DNA of 60,693 nucleotides from Pseudocoprococcus catus (lineage in GTDB: Bacteria > Bacillota > Clostridia > Lachnospirales > Lachnospiraceae), in contig NZ_JAAXCM010000033.1 of NCBI RefSeq assembly GCF_019734885.1, positions 1-60,693 of the forward strand, in the 5' to 3' direction. The notes beneath the pieces are model-generated. The model saw only the letters and a program-made list of their open reading frames with translations. It ran no database searches and was not told where the DNA came from. The position numbers and the translations under genes are program-made. Shown here piece by piece: positions 8,048 through 16,129 of this stretch. Position 1 is the first letter of the stretch. The number at the start of each line of letters is the position of its first letter.

Positions 8048-8418
8048 CGCTTGTCCTCCTCTTCTTTTCTATCTTTTATTATACATTTTATGTCGTGTAA
8101 GAACTTACATTTTTTGAAGCCATCTCCGCGTATACCAAATTCCAAATTATTCAACGTCACCATCGAACCCCCATATCGGAAACCAAGACAAAAACTTTCT
8201 TCCTGCAATTTTGCAATTGCGCCAAATACCTGGTCTCGCTGATCAACTATTTCCTTTAACTCTTTGCTGTCCTTCACACTGGCTGCAATGTCAATGAGTT
8301 TCTGGATTGCCTGATCAACTTCTTTATTGGCCTCATGCAGAATGTCTCCTTCCGAAACCAGATATTGATAAAAATCCCTGGCCAAAAATTTTTCATCATC
8401 TTTTTTCCTATTCTCCAT
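8044..8418 (-). CDS. DUF6809-like hypothetical protein, first gene of the operon
   Basis: The 124-residue protein is helical, with KLQEESFCLGFRYGGSMV near residue 80. That resembles the small Clostridial hypothetical group (LGFRxGxRLM) often filed as DUF6809, but the match is only a pattern recollection. It is the first gene of a run in which ten genes are spaced by at most 40 bases or overlap (8418 down to 2453), so its upstream region should contain the operon promoter. A GGGG-type site lies before the ATG. Confidence 0.6.
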   Translation of the reverse strand: MENRKKDDEKFLARDFYQYLVSEGDILHEANKEVDQAIQKLIDIAASVKDSKELKEIVDQRDQVFGAIAKLQEESFCLGFRYGGSMVTLNNLEFGIRGDGFKKCKFLHDIKCIIKDRKEEEDKR

Positions 8419-8518
8419 TCTGTTGCTTCATCCCCTTTTCTCTAATTGATATTGTCTTATCTTCTATGCTCTTATTCTACAGGATATTTTCATCCACGTA
8501 TGGACAAAAAGTGGGACA

Positions 8519-8562
8519 AAAAAACTGCTGAATCAATATAGAAATTGAAACAGCAGTTTTTT
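8519..8562 (-). terminator. Intrinsic terminator after the secreted-protein remnant
   Basis: On the minus strand AAAAAACTGCTG and CAGCAGTTTTTT form a 12-base stem with a 20-base loop and T-rich flanks. It closes transcription of the broken gene ending at 8576 and separates it from the ten-gene operon starting at 8418. The symmetrical A/T ends make it potentially bidirectional. Confidence 0.75.
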
Positions 8563-8575
8563 GTTGTGTTCATAA

Positions 8576-10088
8576 TTAATATGCCGAATTTGTTACCTTA
8601 AAACTCTTTAGCATTGCTATAACTTCCGCCTCCTGTTCCTCTGTAAATTGTCCCTCCGGTGCATGTGCCATGAAAACATGATACGTCAGATATTGAAACG
8701 AAAATGTCTCCAGCTGACCTGATCGTCCTACATATACTTTTTCTTTTTCAAAATTTTTAGGAAGAACCGCATACGATGTATAGTCACATGGTGACCAATC
8801 ATCTTCTATAGTCCCCATCATTGTTGCAATATCATGGACTTTGGCAACCATAAACTTTCCAAGATACGAATAATCTTCATCTGTACCTTCCGGATATCCC
8901 GGTTCGAAATCTGAATCTGCTGCCTTCGTTAGCTCTGCTTTTGATGCTGCACGCCCATGTCCGCCAAGTAAATTTGGAAAATCCCAATATTCAACTGTCA
9001 GCCCCTCATCATTCTGTAATTCCACATGTTCTCTGATCACATCCGGTGCACTGTCAAGTTCTTCCGTCACCACTTTCCATCCATCCGGCACTTCAAACTG
9101 AAAGGTTGGATATTTTGTCTGATGCGCTTCACCCCATCTTGTGATATAAATTTTCTCTTCTTCTGGCCAATGATATTCCCAGAACTTCGGAAGATTTACC
9201 GTAAATAACGGTTGCTCAATTAAACCAGGTGCAATAACAGGTATATCTACCGCCAACGTTCCTGTTATCTCAGGGCCAATCTCCATATTCAATGCTCCGA
9301 TATCCCGAATACCACTTGTCTTAGTTGACACTTTGACCGTTCCAACCACTTCGCCATCAACGCCGACTGACACATCGATTCCTGAACACCCGTATAATTT
9401 CACAATTAAATGTGCACTCACTCCTGCTGATGCATTCGCGGATACCTCAATTGCTTTAAATTCAATTCCTGGCGTCTAATGTTTCGTCTATAGAACCACC
9501 TGAGCCTATCAAACCGTCAGAATAATCTATTAAAACATCAACCGCCCCTGCACTTTTCACCGCCATGCTGCACTGTACATCCCCATGATCAATATTCATA
9601 TCTATCTGAATCCATGCATTAATCCCTGCTTCTCCTGATAATGTAACCCCCTCATCTTTTATTTCTACTTCTGCGCCAAACATATAGTCACTGCTTGGCT
9701 TTACTTCAACCTCCGGCATTTGATATGTGGAGGTATCTGCTTCCATAGACATATTTCGAAATGACCCCTGCTGCTGACTTCCTACTTCAAGCCCATCTAC
9801 TTGTTGAACGCTGACTTCTTCAAGCCCATTTTCTGTCAATTGCATGTATTTAACAATATGAGCTTTTTCAAACACATCTGTCAATAATGCCGGTTCTGTA
9901 TAAAACACAAACTGGTTATTTTCTTTCTCTGCATCTATCACTCTCCGTATGAACCCAGCTTCTGCTTTCTCGATCATTCCCGAGACAATGACATCTCCTT
10001 TTTTATATTTCGGATTTTTCTCAAATACCAGCTTGTCCTCAGTCACTTCGACAGGCAGTTCATCAGCATCCATTTCACTGGTAATCAC
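8576..10088 (-). pseudogene. Extracellular-type hypothetical protein, N-truncated and frameshifted
   Basis: Two frames, 9462-10088 (208 residues) and 8576-9421 (281 residues), belong to one protein. The second frame stays open upstream of its GTG through TPGIEFKAIEVSANASAG to about 9470, exactly where the first frame ends in SIDETLD. A single extra base near 9468-9472 explains the break and gives about 503 residues. The N-terminus is also missing: an in-frame TAA lies just before 10120 and there is no ribosome-binding site or signal peptide at 10088. The visible parts are beta-rich, with a KGDVIVSGMIEKAEAGFIRRV block seen in secreted Clostridial proteins. Probably dead. Confidence 0.65.
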
Positions 10089-10124
10089 CCTGACATTTTC
10101 TTTGATGATCGTATCTCCATCTGT

Positions 10125-10280
10125 TTAACGAATAATATCCCCGTCAATGACGAGGATATCTTCGATACTTGTATGTAGTAATCGACTAAGTATAATGAAA
10201 TTATCAAGACTTGGCAAAGATTTGCCGGAAATCCATTTATAAATCGCCTGTGATGTGTAGGATTGCAATACATATGGCAC
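10125..10280 (-). pseudogene. C-terminal remnant of an XRE-type HTH regulator
   Basis: The frame reads YTSQAIYKWISGKSLPSLDNF followed by ILSRLLHTSIEDILVIDGDI and a TAA. This is the classic recognition-helix half of Firmicute XRE repressors (SxQAIYKWxxGxSLPSLDNL...LS.L...SIEDIL). The first half of the helix-turn-helix is absent, replaced by the rsfS terminator sequence, so only the tail of the gene survives. It abuts the truncated secreted-protein gene on one side and core genes on the other, marking a deletion junction. Confidence 0.7.
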
Positions 10281-10283
10281 TAC

Positions 10284-10314
10284 AAAAAAAGAATGTGACC
10301 AAGCACATTCTTTT
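10284..10314 (-). terminator. Intrinsic terminator of the rplU-rsfS operon
   Basis: Eight bases after the rsfS stop the minus strand has AAAAGAATGTG-cttggt-CACATTCTTTT followed by more T residues. This is a near-perfect 11-base stem with a T tract and marks the end of the core operon and the start of the decayed accessory region. Confidence 0.85.
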
Positions 10315-10322
10315 ATAACCAC

Positions 10323-10685
10323 TTATTCTTCTGTCTCAAATTCACCTACTGAAACTTCCTTGCCATCTCTCCAGATTCTTTCCAGATCATAGAATGTTCT
10401 GGACTCGTCAGAGAAGATGTGTACGATGATATCATTGTAATCCATCAGGATCCAGTTGGCACTGCCGTAGCCTTCCACCTGACGTGGTTCATGACCGGCT
10501 CTTCCAAGGGCCTCACGAACGCTGTCAGCCATGGCCTGTACCTGATTGGTGTTGGAACCGCTTGCGATCACAAAATAGTCTGCAATAACAGATACACCGG
10601 CAATGTCAATGACACGAACATCATTGGCTTTCTTGTCTTCCAGTGCAGCAATTGCAAGTTTGGTCATTTCTTTAGACTGATTCAT
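10323..10685 (-). CDS. rsfS: Ribosome silencing factor RsfS
   Basis: The 120-residue protein has the DUF143/RsfS layout: IAALEDKKANDVRVIDIAGVS near the start, YFVIASGSNTNQVQAMAD in the middle and WILMDYNDIIVHIFSDESR with FYDLERIW near the end. RsfS binds bL14 on the large subunit and blocks subunit joining when nutrients run low. The start at 10685 (MNQSKEM) follows GGAGG. It is the last gene of the conserved block after yqeK, 50 bases downstream, and is followed by the terminator. Confidence 0.96.
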   Translation of the reverse strand: MNQSKEMTKLAIAALEDKKANDVRVIDIAGVSVIADYFVIASGSNTNQVQAMADSVREALGRAGHEPRQVEGYGSANWILMDYNDIIVHIFSDESRTFYDLERIWRDGKEVSVGEFETEE

Positions 10686-10735
10686 GCTTACCTCCATTTA
10701 TTATCTGTATGCACATCATAAATCCGGATACAAAT

Positions 10736-11320
10736 TCATCCTTCCGTATTCTCTGCACATTTCTGTAAGTAATAACTATAAGTAACTTCTGTGGCAGGAT
10801 CGATCTCCCCGCCTTGATCACGCAGATAATCCAATGTCTGCTTCAGAATTTCGCAGACTGCCTGGTCAATGTCTGTAAATGCCAATTGACGAAGCCATGC
10901 AAGATTCGGTGCCTGATCCCGTCCCGGCTCAATATAATCCGCTGTAAAGACGATTTTCTCCAAAAGCGTCATATCCGGCTTACCTGTAGTATGCCACTCA
11001 ATGGCGCTGAGGATCTCCGGATCTTCGACACCGTATCTGTGCCTGGCCAGCCATGCCCCAACTCTCCCGTGAAGCAGGAACGGATTTTTAGCCTCCACAT
11101 CTGAAACAGGCAGATGGTGACTGCGGCACTTCTCCAACAGCTTCTCACCGGACATATGCTTAGCACAATCATGCAGCAAGCCTGCGTAGGACGCCTTTGT
11201 CAGATCTTCGCCATAACGCATGGCCAGACAAATGGATGTATAGCGCACACCGATGGTATGTCTGTATCGATGCGGATTCTGTTTCTGCTGCAACATCTCT
11301 TCAATTTCCTGTATTTCCAT
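10736..11320 (-). CDS. yqeK: HD-domain bis(5'-nucleosyl)-tetraphosphatase YqeK
   Basis: The protein of about 194 residues contains the HD metal-site series HTIGV (H near residue 23), LLHDCAKH near 50, HGRVGAWLA near 84, IEWHTTG near 107 and TADYIEPGR near 126. This is the YqeK layout, a symmetrical Ap4A hydrolase that clears alarmone dinucleotides. It lies in the conserved nadD-yqeK-rsfS order. The start is ambiguous between 11323 and 11320 (tandem ATG); the AGAGGTG site fits 11320 best. A TTG three bases further is unlikely. Confidence 0.95.
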   Translation of the reverse strand: MEIQEIEEMLQQKQNPHRYRHTIGVRYTSICLAMRYGEDLTKASYAGLLHDCAKHMSGEKLLEKCRSHHLPVSDVEAKNPFLLHGRVGAWLARHRYGVEDPEILSAIEWHTTGKPDMTLLEKIVFTADYIEPGRDQAPNLAWLRQLAFTDIDQAVCEILKQTLDYLRDQGGEIDPATEVTYSYYLQKCAENTEG

Positions 11321-11395
11321 CATCAATCACCTCTTGAGCCTGCCCTTTCATTCAAAATCTGCCGAAAGATCCGCAAAAGGTCCGACTATCATCTT

Positions 11396-12010
11396 TTATT
11401 GATTGTACAGCTGATGTTCCTCTATATACTCACGCACACCTTCCGGAACCAAAAAACGTATGGACTGATGTTCCCTGACACGACGCCTGATTTCGCTGGA
11501 TGACAGTGCAAGATCCGGAATATTCAGAAAACGGATATCCGCATGATATTTAACTTCCAGATAAGCCATCTGCTTTTTGAAAATATCATCCGGTGTATGA
11601 TTCCGCATCGCTGCTAAGATCACACAATCCGACATGAGCACAGCCGGTTCATGCCATGTCTCGATCTGAAAGAGTGAATCTGCCCCCATAATGAAATAGT
11701 AGTCCGTATCAGGATGTGCGTTTTTCAGCTCCTCCAGGGTCACTGAAGAATAACTGTAACCCTCACGCCTGATTTCCATATCAGATATAGAGAAATATGG
11801 AATTCCTTCCACCGCCCGCTGAAGCATGGCCATTCTATGAACCGCCGGCGTGATGATTTTGTCTGTTTTGTGCGGCGGATCACCATTTGGCAGCATCATC
11901 ACTTCATCCAGTCCAAAGCTGTGATAGGCATTCTCAGCCAGCGTCAGATGCACCATATGCACAGGATCAAAGGTACCTCCCATGATTCCGATACGTTTTC
12001 GTCGGCTCAT
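11396..12010 (-). CDS. nadD: Nicotinate-mononucleotide adenylyltransferase NadD
   Basis: The 204-residue protein opens with RIGIMGGTFDPVHMVHL, the GxFxPxHxGH-type nucleotidyltransferase motif, and ends its catalytic fold with ALSSSEIRRRVRE, the ISSTxIR motif. It joins ATP and NaMN to make deamido-NAD. The start at 12010 is preceded by GGAGGAG nine bases upstream. It sits between yhbY and yqeK, as in most Firmicutes, and shares the core operon. Confidence 0.96.
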   Translation of the reverse strand: MSRRKRIGIMGGTFDPVHMVHLTLAENAYHSFGLDEVMMLPNGDPPHKTDKIITPAVHRMAMLQRAVEGIPYFSISDMEIRREGYSYSSVTLEELKNAHPDTDYYFIMGADSLFQIETWHEPAVLMSDCVILAAMRNHTPDDIFKKQMAYLEVKYHADIRFLNIPDLALSSSEIRRRVREHQSIRFLVPEGVREYIEEHQLYNQ

Positions 12011-12034
12011 CGCAAGCATCTCCTCCGACGTATA

Positions 12035-12337
12035 TTATTTTTCAGGAAGAACAATCTTCTTTTTGTTATCCTTGCCTTCTTTATAAAGAACGATTTTTTT
12101 GCCAATGACCTGAACCACCTCCGCACGTGTACGTTCAGCCAGCATTTCTGCCATCTGGCGAGGATCATCAAGACAATTCTGAAGAACAGAAATCTTGATC
12201 AGTTCTCTCGCTTCAAGGGCTTCCGCTACAGCCTGTGTTAACTCAGGTGTTACGCTGGATTTACCAATCTGGATGATTGGTGTCATATTCATGGCAAGAC
12301 CTTTGAGATATGCTCTCTGCTTACTGTTTTTAATCAT
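12035..12337 (-). CDS. yhbY: CRS1/YhbY-type RNA-binding protein
   Basis: The 100-residue protein starts SKQRAYLKGLAMNMTPIIQIGK, the typical opening of the CRM domain, and includes LEARELIKISVLQNC and the GxxG-like VIGKKIVLYKE near the end. YhbY associates with the pre-50S particle. It is spaced 14 bases after the obg stop and before nadD, consistent with a ribosome-assembly role in this operon. Confidence 0.95.
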   Translation of the reverse strand: MIKNSKQRAYLKGLAMNMTPIIQIGKSSVTPELTQAVAEALEARELIKISVLQNCLDDPRQMAEMLAERTRAEVVQVIGKKIVLYKEGKDNKKKIVLPEK

Positions 12338-12351
12338 CTGTATTAACCCTC

Positions 12352-13632
12352 TTATTTATAATAATCAAATTCCAGACCATACATACGGACCGTATCGCCC
12401 TCCTGTATGCCTGCCTTTTCAAGTTCATCAAGAATACCGTTTTCTTTCAGGAATTTCTGGAAGAAATCAAAACCTTTTTCAGATTCAAGATTCGTATAAC
12501 CAAGCATTTTCTCAATACGCGGTCCCTCTACAACATAGACACCGTCTTCAACGCTGACTGTATACGGTTCCTCAACATCTGTATTCATAGGAACATATTC
12601 CGGTTCAAATACAACCGGCTCATCCCCAATCTGATCCAGCATCTCACGCACATAAAAGAGCAGTTCTCTGACTCCTTTGCCGCTGACTGCGGAAATAGGG
12701 AAAACCTTGATCCCCTTCGGCTCAAATTCTTCTCTTAACAATGTAATGGCATCGTCGTTCTCGCCCTCATAAAGGGTATCGATCTTGTTGGCAGCAATCA
12801 CCTGCGGACGCTTCGCGATCTCAGGATTATAGGCTTCCAGCTCCGCATTGATCTTGTAAATATCATCAATCGGATCACGTCCCTCAACGCTGGCCGCATC
12901 CACAATGTGAATCATCACCTTCGTACGCTCAATATGACGCAGGAACTCAAAACCAAGTCCCACACCATCTGATGCACCTTCAATGATACCCGGAATATCC
13001 GCGATCACAAATCCTCTGCCATCCGGAAGATCCACAACACCCAGATTCGGATTCAATGTGGTGAAATGGTAATTAGCAATCTTCGGGCGTGCATTGGTTA
13101 CACGTGAAAGGAAGGTTGACTTGCCGACATTCGGAAAGCCTACAAGGCCTACGTCCGCAATCACCTTTAATTCCAGGGTAACAACAAGCTCCATGGCTCT
13201 CTGACCCGGCTGAGCGTATTTCGGTGCCTGCATTGTTGCTGTTGCATAATGCTGATTGCCCTTACCGCCGCGGCCGCCTTTTAAAACAGTCACCCGCTTG
13301 TTGCCATGAGACATATCCGCAATAACACGTCCTGATTCAGCATCTCTGATAACCGTTCCTTCCGGTACTTTAATGATCAGATCTTCACCGTCTGCACCGT
13401 GGCAGCGGTTTTTACCGCCGTCTTCGCCGTTTGGTGCACAATATTTCTTCATATGACGGAAATCTGATAATGTATTTAAACCTTCGTCTACAACAAAAAT
13501 AACGTCTCCGCCCTTACCGCCGTCGCCGCCGTTTGGTCCTCCTGCAGGAACGAAGAGTTCACGTCTGAAACCAACGTGACCGTCTCCGCCCTTGCCGGAG
13601 CGTATATATATTTTAACCTGATCAGCAAACAT
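12352..13632 (-). CDS. obg: GTPase Obg/CgtA
   Basis: The protein has 426 residues in three parts: the glycine-rich Obg fold (residues 1-158, with GGPNGGDGGKGG), the G domain (GFPNVGKST near 165, DIPGIIEGA near 212, ANKID near 282) and the C-terminal OCT domain (from about 340, ending VRMYGLEFDYY). It acts in late 50S assembly and the (p)ppGpp response. The start at 13632 (MFADQVKIY) follows GGAAGGAG. Gene order and length match Firmicute orthologues. Confidence 0.97.
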   Translation of the reverse strand: MFADQVKIYIRSGKGGDGHVGFRRELFVPAGGPNGGDGGKGGDVIFVVDEGLNTLSDFRHMKKYCAPNGEDGGKNRCHGADGEDLIIKVPEGTVIRDAESGRVIADMSHGNKRVTVLKGGRGGKGNQHYATATMQAPKYAQPGQRAMELVVTLELKVIADVGLVGFPNVGKSTFLSRVTNARPKIANYHFTTLNPNLGVVDLPDGRGFVIADIPGIIEGASDGVGLGFEFLRHIERTKVMIHIVDAASVEGRDPIDDIYKINAELEAYNPEIAKRPQVIAANKIDTLYEGENDDAITLLREEFEPKGIKVFPISAVSGKGVRELLFYVREMLDQIGDEPVVFEPEYVPMNTDVEEPYTVSVEDGVYVVEGPRIEKMLGYTNLESEKGFDFFQKFLKENGILDELEKAGIQEGDTVRMYGLEFDYYK

Positions 13633-13701
13633 AAAAACACTCCTTCCTGCCAGAGCAGCCACATGCCGCGCTGCCTCTGTCTTTTAATTATCTACTGATT
13701 C

Positions 13702-13739
13702 AAAAAAACGACTTCAAATATCAAAATCTGAAGCCGTTT
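13702..13739 (-). terminator. Attenuator-like hairpin between rpmA and obg
   Basis: On the minus strand AACGGCTTCAGAT and ATTTGAAGTCGTT form a stem with two mismatches, followed by seven T residues. It lies after the rpmA stop and inside the gene block, so it should reduce rather than abolish transcription into obg. That would set ribosomal-protein output above the GTPase. Confidence 0.65.
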
Positions 13740-13745
13740 AATCTA

Positions 13746-14036
13746 TTATTCGTTTACTACGACTGGGTAGATAGAAACCTGTTTCTTATCTCTACCTTTT
13801 CTTTCAAACCTTACAACACCGTCAACCAGTGCAAATAAAGTATCATCGCCGCCTCTACCAACATTCACACCTGGGTGAATCTTAGTACCACGCTGTCTGT
13901 AAAGGATATTGCCAGCTTTTACAAACTGTCCGTCTGCTCTCTTCGCTCCTAATCTCTTGGATTCGGAATCTCTACCATTCTTAGTAGAACCAACACCCTT
14001 TTTATGAGCGAAAAACTGAAGGTTCATTGTTAACAT
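13746..14036 (-). CDS. rpmA: Ribosomal protein bL27
   Basis: The 96-residue protein begins [21 protein letters not shown]. The extra nine to ten residues before HKKG are the Firmicute-specific N-terminal extension that Prp cleaves after FA so the tail can reach the peptidyl-transferase centre. The GAGGAGG site and ATG at 14036 fit this start. The Prp gene is directly upstream (14040-14366) and rplU before that. Confidence 0.98.
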   Translation of the reverse strand: MLTMNLQFFAHKKGVGSTKNGRDSESKRLGAKRADGQFVKAGNILYRQRGTKIHPGVNVGRGGDDTLFALVDGVVRFERKGRDKKQVSIYPVVVNE

Positions 14037-14039
14037 GAG

Positions 14040-14366
14040 TTACACCTCCTCGATTTCAAAATGTATAAACTCACTGTACTGTTCCGAAAGTGACTGCATA
14101 CCAAGTACCAGTGCATCAATGAGCAATGAAGCATCATGTCCCGGAACATCCTCAAAATCAAAATCAATCAAACCTGATTCCTGATCTGCACCAACACTGA
14201 ATGCATCTTCTGTCAGTGCCTCAATAGCATTACATGTATTCAATGTAAGTACTGAAACTGCACTGCAGACAATGTCCTCACCGGGCTCTGCATATTCCGC
14301 ATGTCCATCGCATCTGAAACCTGTATAGTGATTATTCCTGTCTTTATAGACTGTCACACTGATCAT
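14040..14366 (-). CDS. prp: Ribosomal-processing cysteine protease Prp
   Basis: The 108-residue protein has GHAEYAEPGEDIVCSAVSVL, giving the His (near residue 21) and Cys (near 33) catalytic pair of Prp, formerly YsxB/DUF464. It removes the N-terminal extension of bL27. It is between rplU and rpmA, four bases from the latter, as in most Firmicutes. The ATG at 14366 follows GAGGTC; the GTG just before is less well spaced. Confidence 0.95.
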   Translation of the reverse strand: MISVTVYKDRNNHYTGFRCDGHAEYAEPGEDIVCSAVSVLTLNTCNAIEALTEDAFSVGADQESGLIDFDFEDVPGHDASLLIDALVLGMQSLSEQYSEFIHFEIEEV

Positions 14367-14381
14367 CACATGACCTCAAAA

Positions 14382-14690
14382 TTAAGCGTTAATCTTTTCA
14401 ATCTTAACCTTTGTATAAGCCTGTCTATGACCGTTCTTCTTATGATAGCCAGTTTTTCTCTTATATTTGTAAACGATAACCTTCTTAGCCTTGCCATCGC
14501 CAACAGCTGTAGCTGTTACTGTAGCACCTGCTACTGTTGGATCACCAACTTTAACTTCGTCACCACTTACAACGAGAACCTGATCAAAAACAACTTCAGC
14601 ACCAGCTTCAACACCAAGTTTCTCAACTCTGATGACATCGCCTTCTGCTACTTTATACTGTTTTCCACCTGTTGCAATAATTGCGTACAT
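14382..14690 (-). CDS. rplU: Ribosomal protein bL21
   Basis: The 102-residue protein [20 protein letters not shown] through [19 protein letters not shown] is a standard bL21, binding 23S rRNA. It is the first gene of the core ribosome-assembly operon. An AGGAGGTG site precedes the ATG, and a consensus promoter about 95 bases upstream drives it. Confidence 0.98.
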   Translation of the reverse strand: MYAIIATGGKQYKVAEGDVIRVEKLGVEAGAEVVFDQVLVVSGDEVKVGDPTVAGATVTATAVGDGKAKKVIVYKYKRKTGYHKKNGHRQAYTKVKIEKINA

Positions 14691-14776
14691 TTATAGGGCA
14701 CCTCCTATTCACATTACTCGCCAGTTACGGTATCTGCAAAGCAATTCTGCAAATTTAGACCTCACTGTGCGGCATC
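14691..14776 (-). promoter_or_regulatory. rplU 5' leader
   Basis: From the promoter to the rplU ATG there is about 85 bases of untranslated leader. It contains TTTGCAGAATTGCTTTGCAGA, which can fold through TGCA/TGCA repeats. Firmicute rplU genes commonly carry an autoregulatory L21 leader RNA; I see a suitable position and size but cannot confirm the fold by eye. Confidence 0.4.
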
Positions 14777-14782
14777 TTCTGT

Positions 14783-14811
14783 ATACTACCATGTTTTTCA
14801 AACTCTGTCAA
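14783..14811 (-). promoter_or_regulatory. Sigma-A promoter of the rplU operon
   Basis: On the minus strand TTGACA (14811-14806), a 17-base spacer and TAGTAT (14788-14783) form a near-consensus promoter. It overlaps the 3' end of the upstream MacB-like gene, so the core operon is transcribed independently of the transporter cassette. Confidence 0.85.
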
Positions 14812-16129
14812 CAGTTTTTTCATCAACTTTTGCGTCTTTTTTTCGGAATATAAACTGACCAATGACAAAGTAAGGCCAGAGATACAGCATCATTCTCTTT
14901 CCCTCTATCATGACACCGGATCTGTGAAGCAGATACACAGCGATCAATTCCGTCACGCATACGGCAAGCATCATGCCATATAAACCTTCTGCCTTCTCCG
15001 GTTTAAAAAATCTTCCTACAGCAAAAAACATGATCACCGCCGCAGTGGCATAACCTACCATGGATGTCAGCGAACGGTAGTATCCCAGTTCCACTTCACT
15101 CTTGTCAATAAAAAGAATATGTTGAATACTGTTTTTGAAGGTTGTGATTTTTTCACCCCAAAAGTCAAAATCAGACCAGGTATTCGGAATCATATCTGCA
15201 GGAATCGATGGCTTGGCCTGGCAGATCACAAAAAAAGCGGTAAGCATTACAGCCAGCCCAATTATGCCCGCGATCAGCCAGAATGGACGATATCTGTTGC
15301 GCAGCAGATATTCGACACCGCGAAAGATCACCGTTATCAGGATCAATGCCGGAAGGAGAAACATAAAAAACGCCGCCAGACGCTGATAGACCAGACAATC
15401 TGTTTTGTTCTCTGTCAATCCCCATCTATTTTCAAATGCCTGAAGATATTCCGTCCTCTCTGAGCTGCCGTTTAATTCGGATCCCGGTTTAATAACAATT
15501 CTACCAAAAGCCGCCTCAATCCCGGAAGCATCGCCATCTCCTGTACTGCCGGAAGATGTCCCTGCATCATAATCTGCATCACCTCCGCTGCCTGAAGGGA
15601 CGGCCTGACCGGCATTGGAAGCAGGCTTTTTGGCAAATACAGTCTCCGCCGGCAGGATAACAACGGCGTTAGTATCTTCATAGACACCTCTGACATAATA
15701 ATTCTTTTCATTATAAGTCAGTATGCCGCCTGTAATGCTGCTTTCACCGAAGAGTTTCCATGCGGCTTCCGTGCTGAGCACACAGCCATTCAAGTCATCC
15801 TCCATCAATTCTCCGGTAGAGGTACACAGGTTTTCAGAACTGCCGTAGATATAAGTCAGTGTACACGTCAGTGACTTGCCCAGATCATTATTAGTGAATG
15901 TCTGCTGATCCAGACTGCCTGTTGCTGTAAACGGAAGATAATTTTCAAGGGCCTCATCGTTTTTGCGCATATTCTGAACAGTATCCAGAGAATACGTGTC
16001 CTTGAGATAATACACAACCGATGTACCATAACTGCCAAGTTCCGTCCCTATAGCAAGAATATGACCAAAGCATACGAGCATAACCAGCACGAGAATATAT
16101 TTGCCCGCATGCTTTGCTGCCCGCCGCAT
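14798..16129 (-). CDS. MacB-like membrane protein with extracytoplasmic domain
   Basis: The 443-residue protein has one N-terminal membrane helix (residues 10-28), an extracytoplasmic domain of about 230 residues, then several membrane helices between about 250 and 430. The outer domain holds LSTEAAWKLFGESSITGGILTYNEKNYYVRGVY, typical of the MacB periplasmic-core/FtsX group. A Gly/Ser/Asp-rich linker (about 180-205) interrupts it. Unlike true MacB there is no ATPase domain. Its ATG overlaps the adaptor's stop by one base, so both are co-translated. A mechanotransducing partner of the adaptor is a reasonable inference. Confidence 0.65.
   Translation of the reverse strand: MRRAAKHAGKYILVLVMLVCFGHILAIGTELGSYGTSVVYYLKDTYSLDTVQNMRKNDEALENYLPFTATGSLDQQTFTNNDLGKSLTCTLTYIYGSSENLCTSTGELMEDDLNGCVLSTEAAWKLFGESSITGGILTYNEKNYYVRGVYEDTNAVVILPAETVFAKKPASNAGQAVPSGSGGDADYDAGTSSGSTGDGDASGIEAAFGRIVIKPGSELNGSSERTEYLQAFENRWGLTENKTDCLVYQRLAAFFMFLLPALILITVIFRGVEYLLRNRYRPFWLIAGIIGLAVMLTAFFVICQAKPSIPADMIPNTWSDFDFWGEKITTFKNSIQHILFIDKSEVELGYYRSLTSMVGYATAAVIMFFAVGRFFKPEKAEGLYGMMLAVCVTELIAVYLLHRSGVMIEGKRMMLYLWPYFVIGQFIFRKKDAKVDEKTVDRV

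Noticed and set aside
14301-14696. Plus-strand 131-residue open frame over rplU and prp
   Set aside because: It is the reverse complement of ribosomal genes with clear families, has Cys/Ser-rich random composition and no ribosome-binding site.
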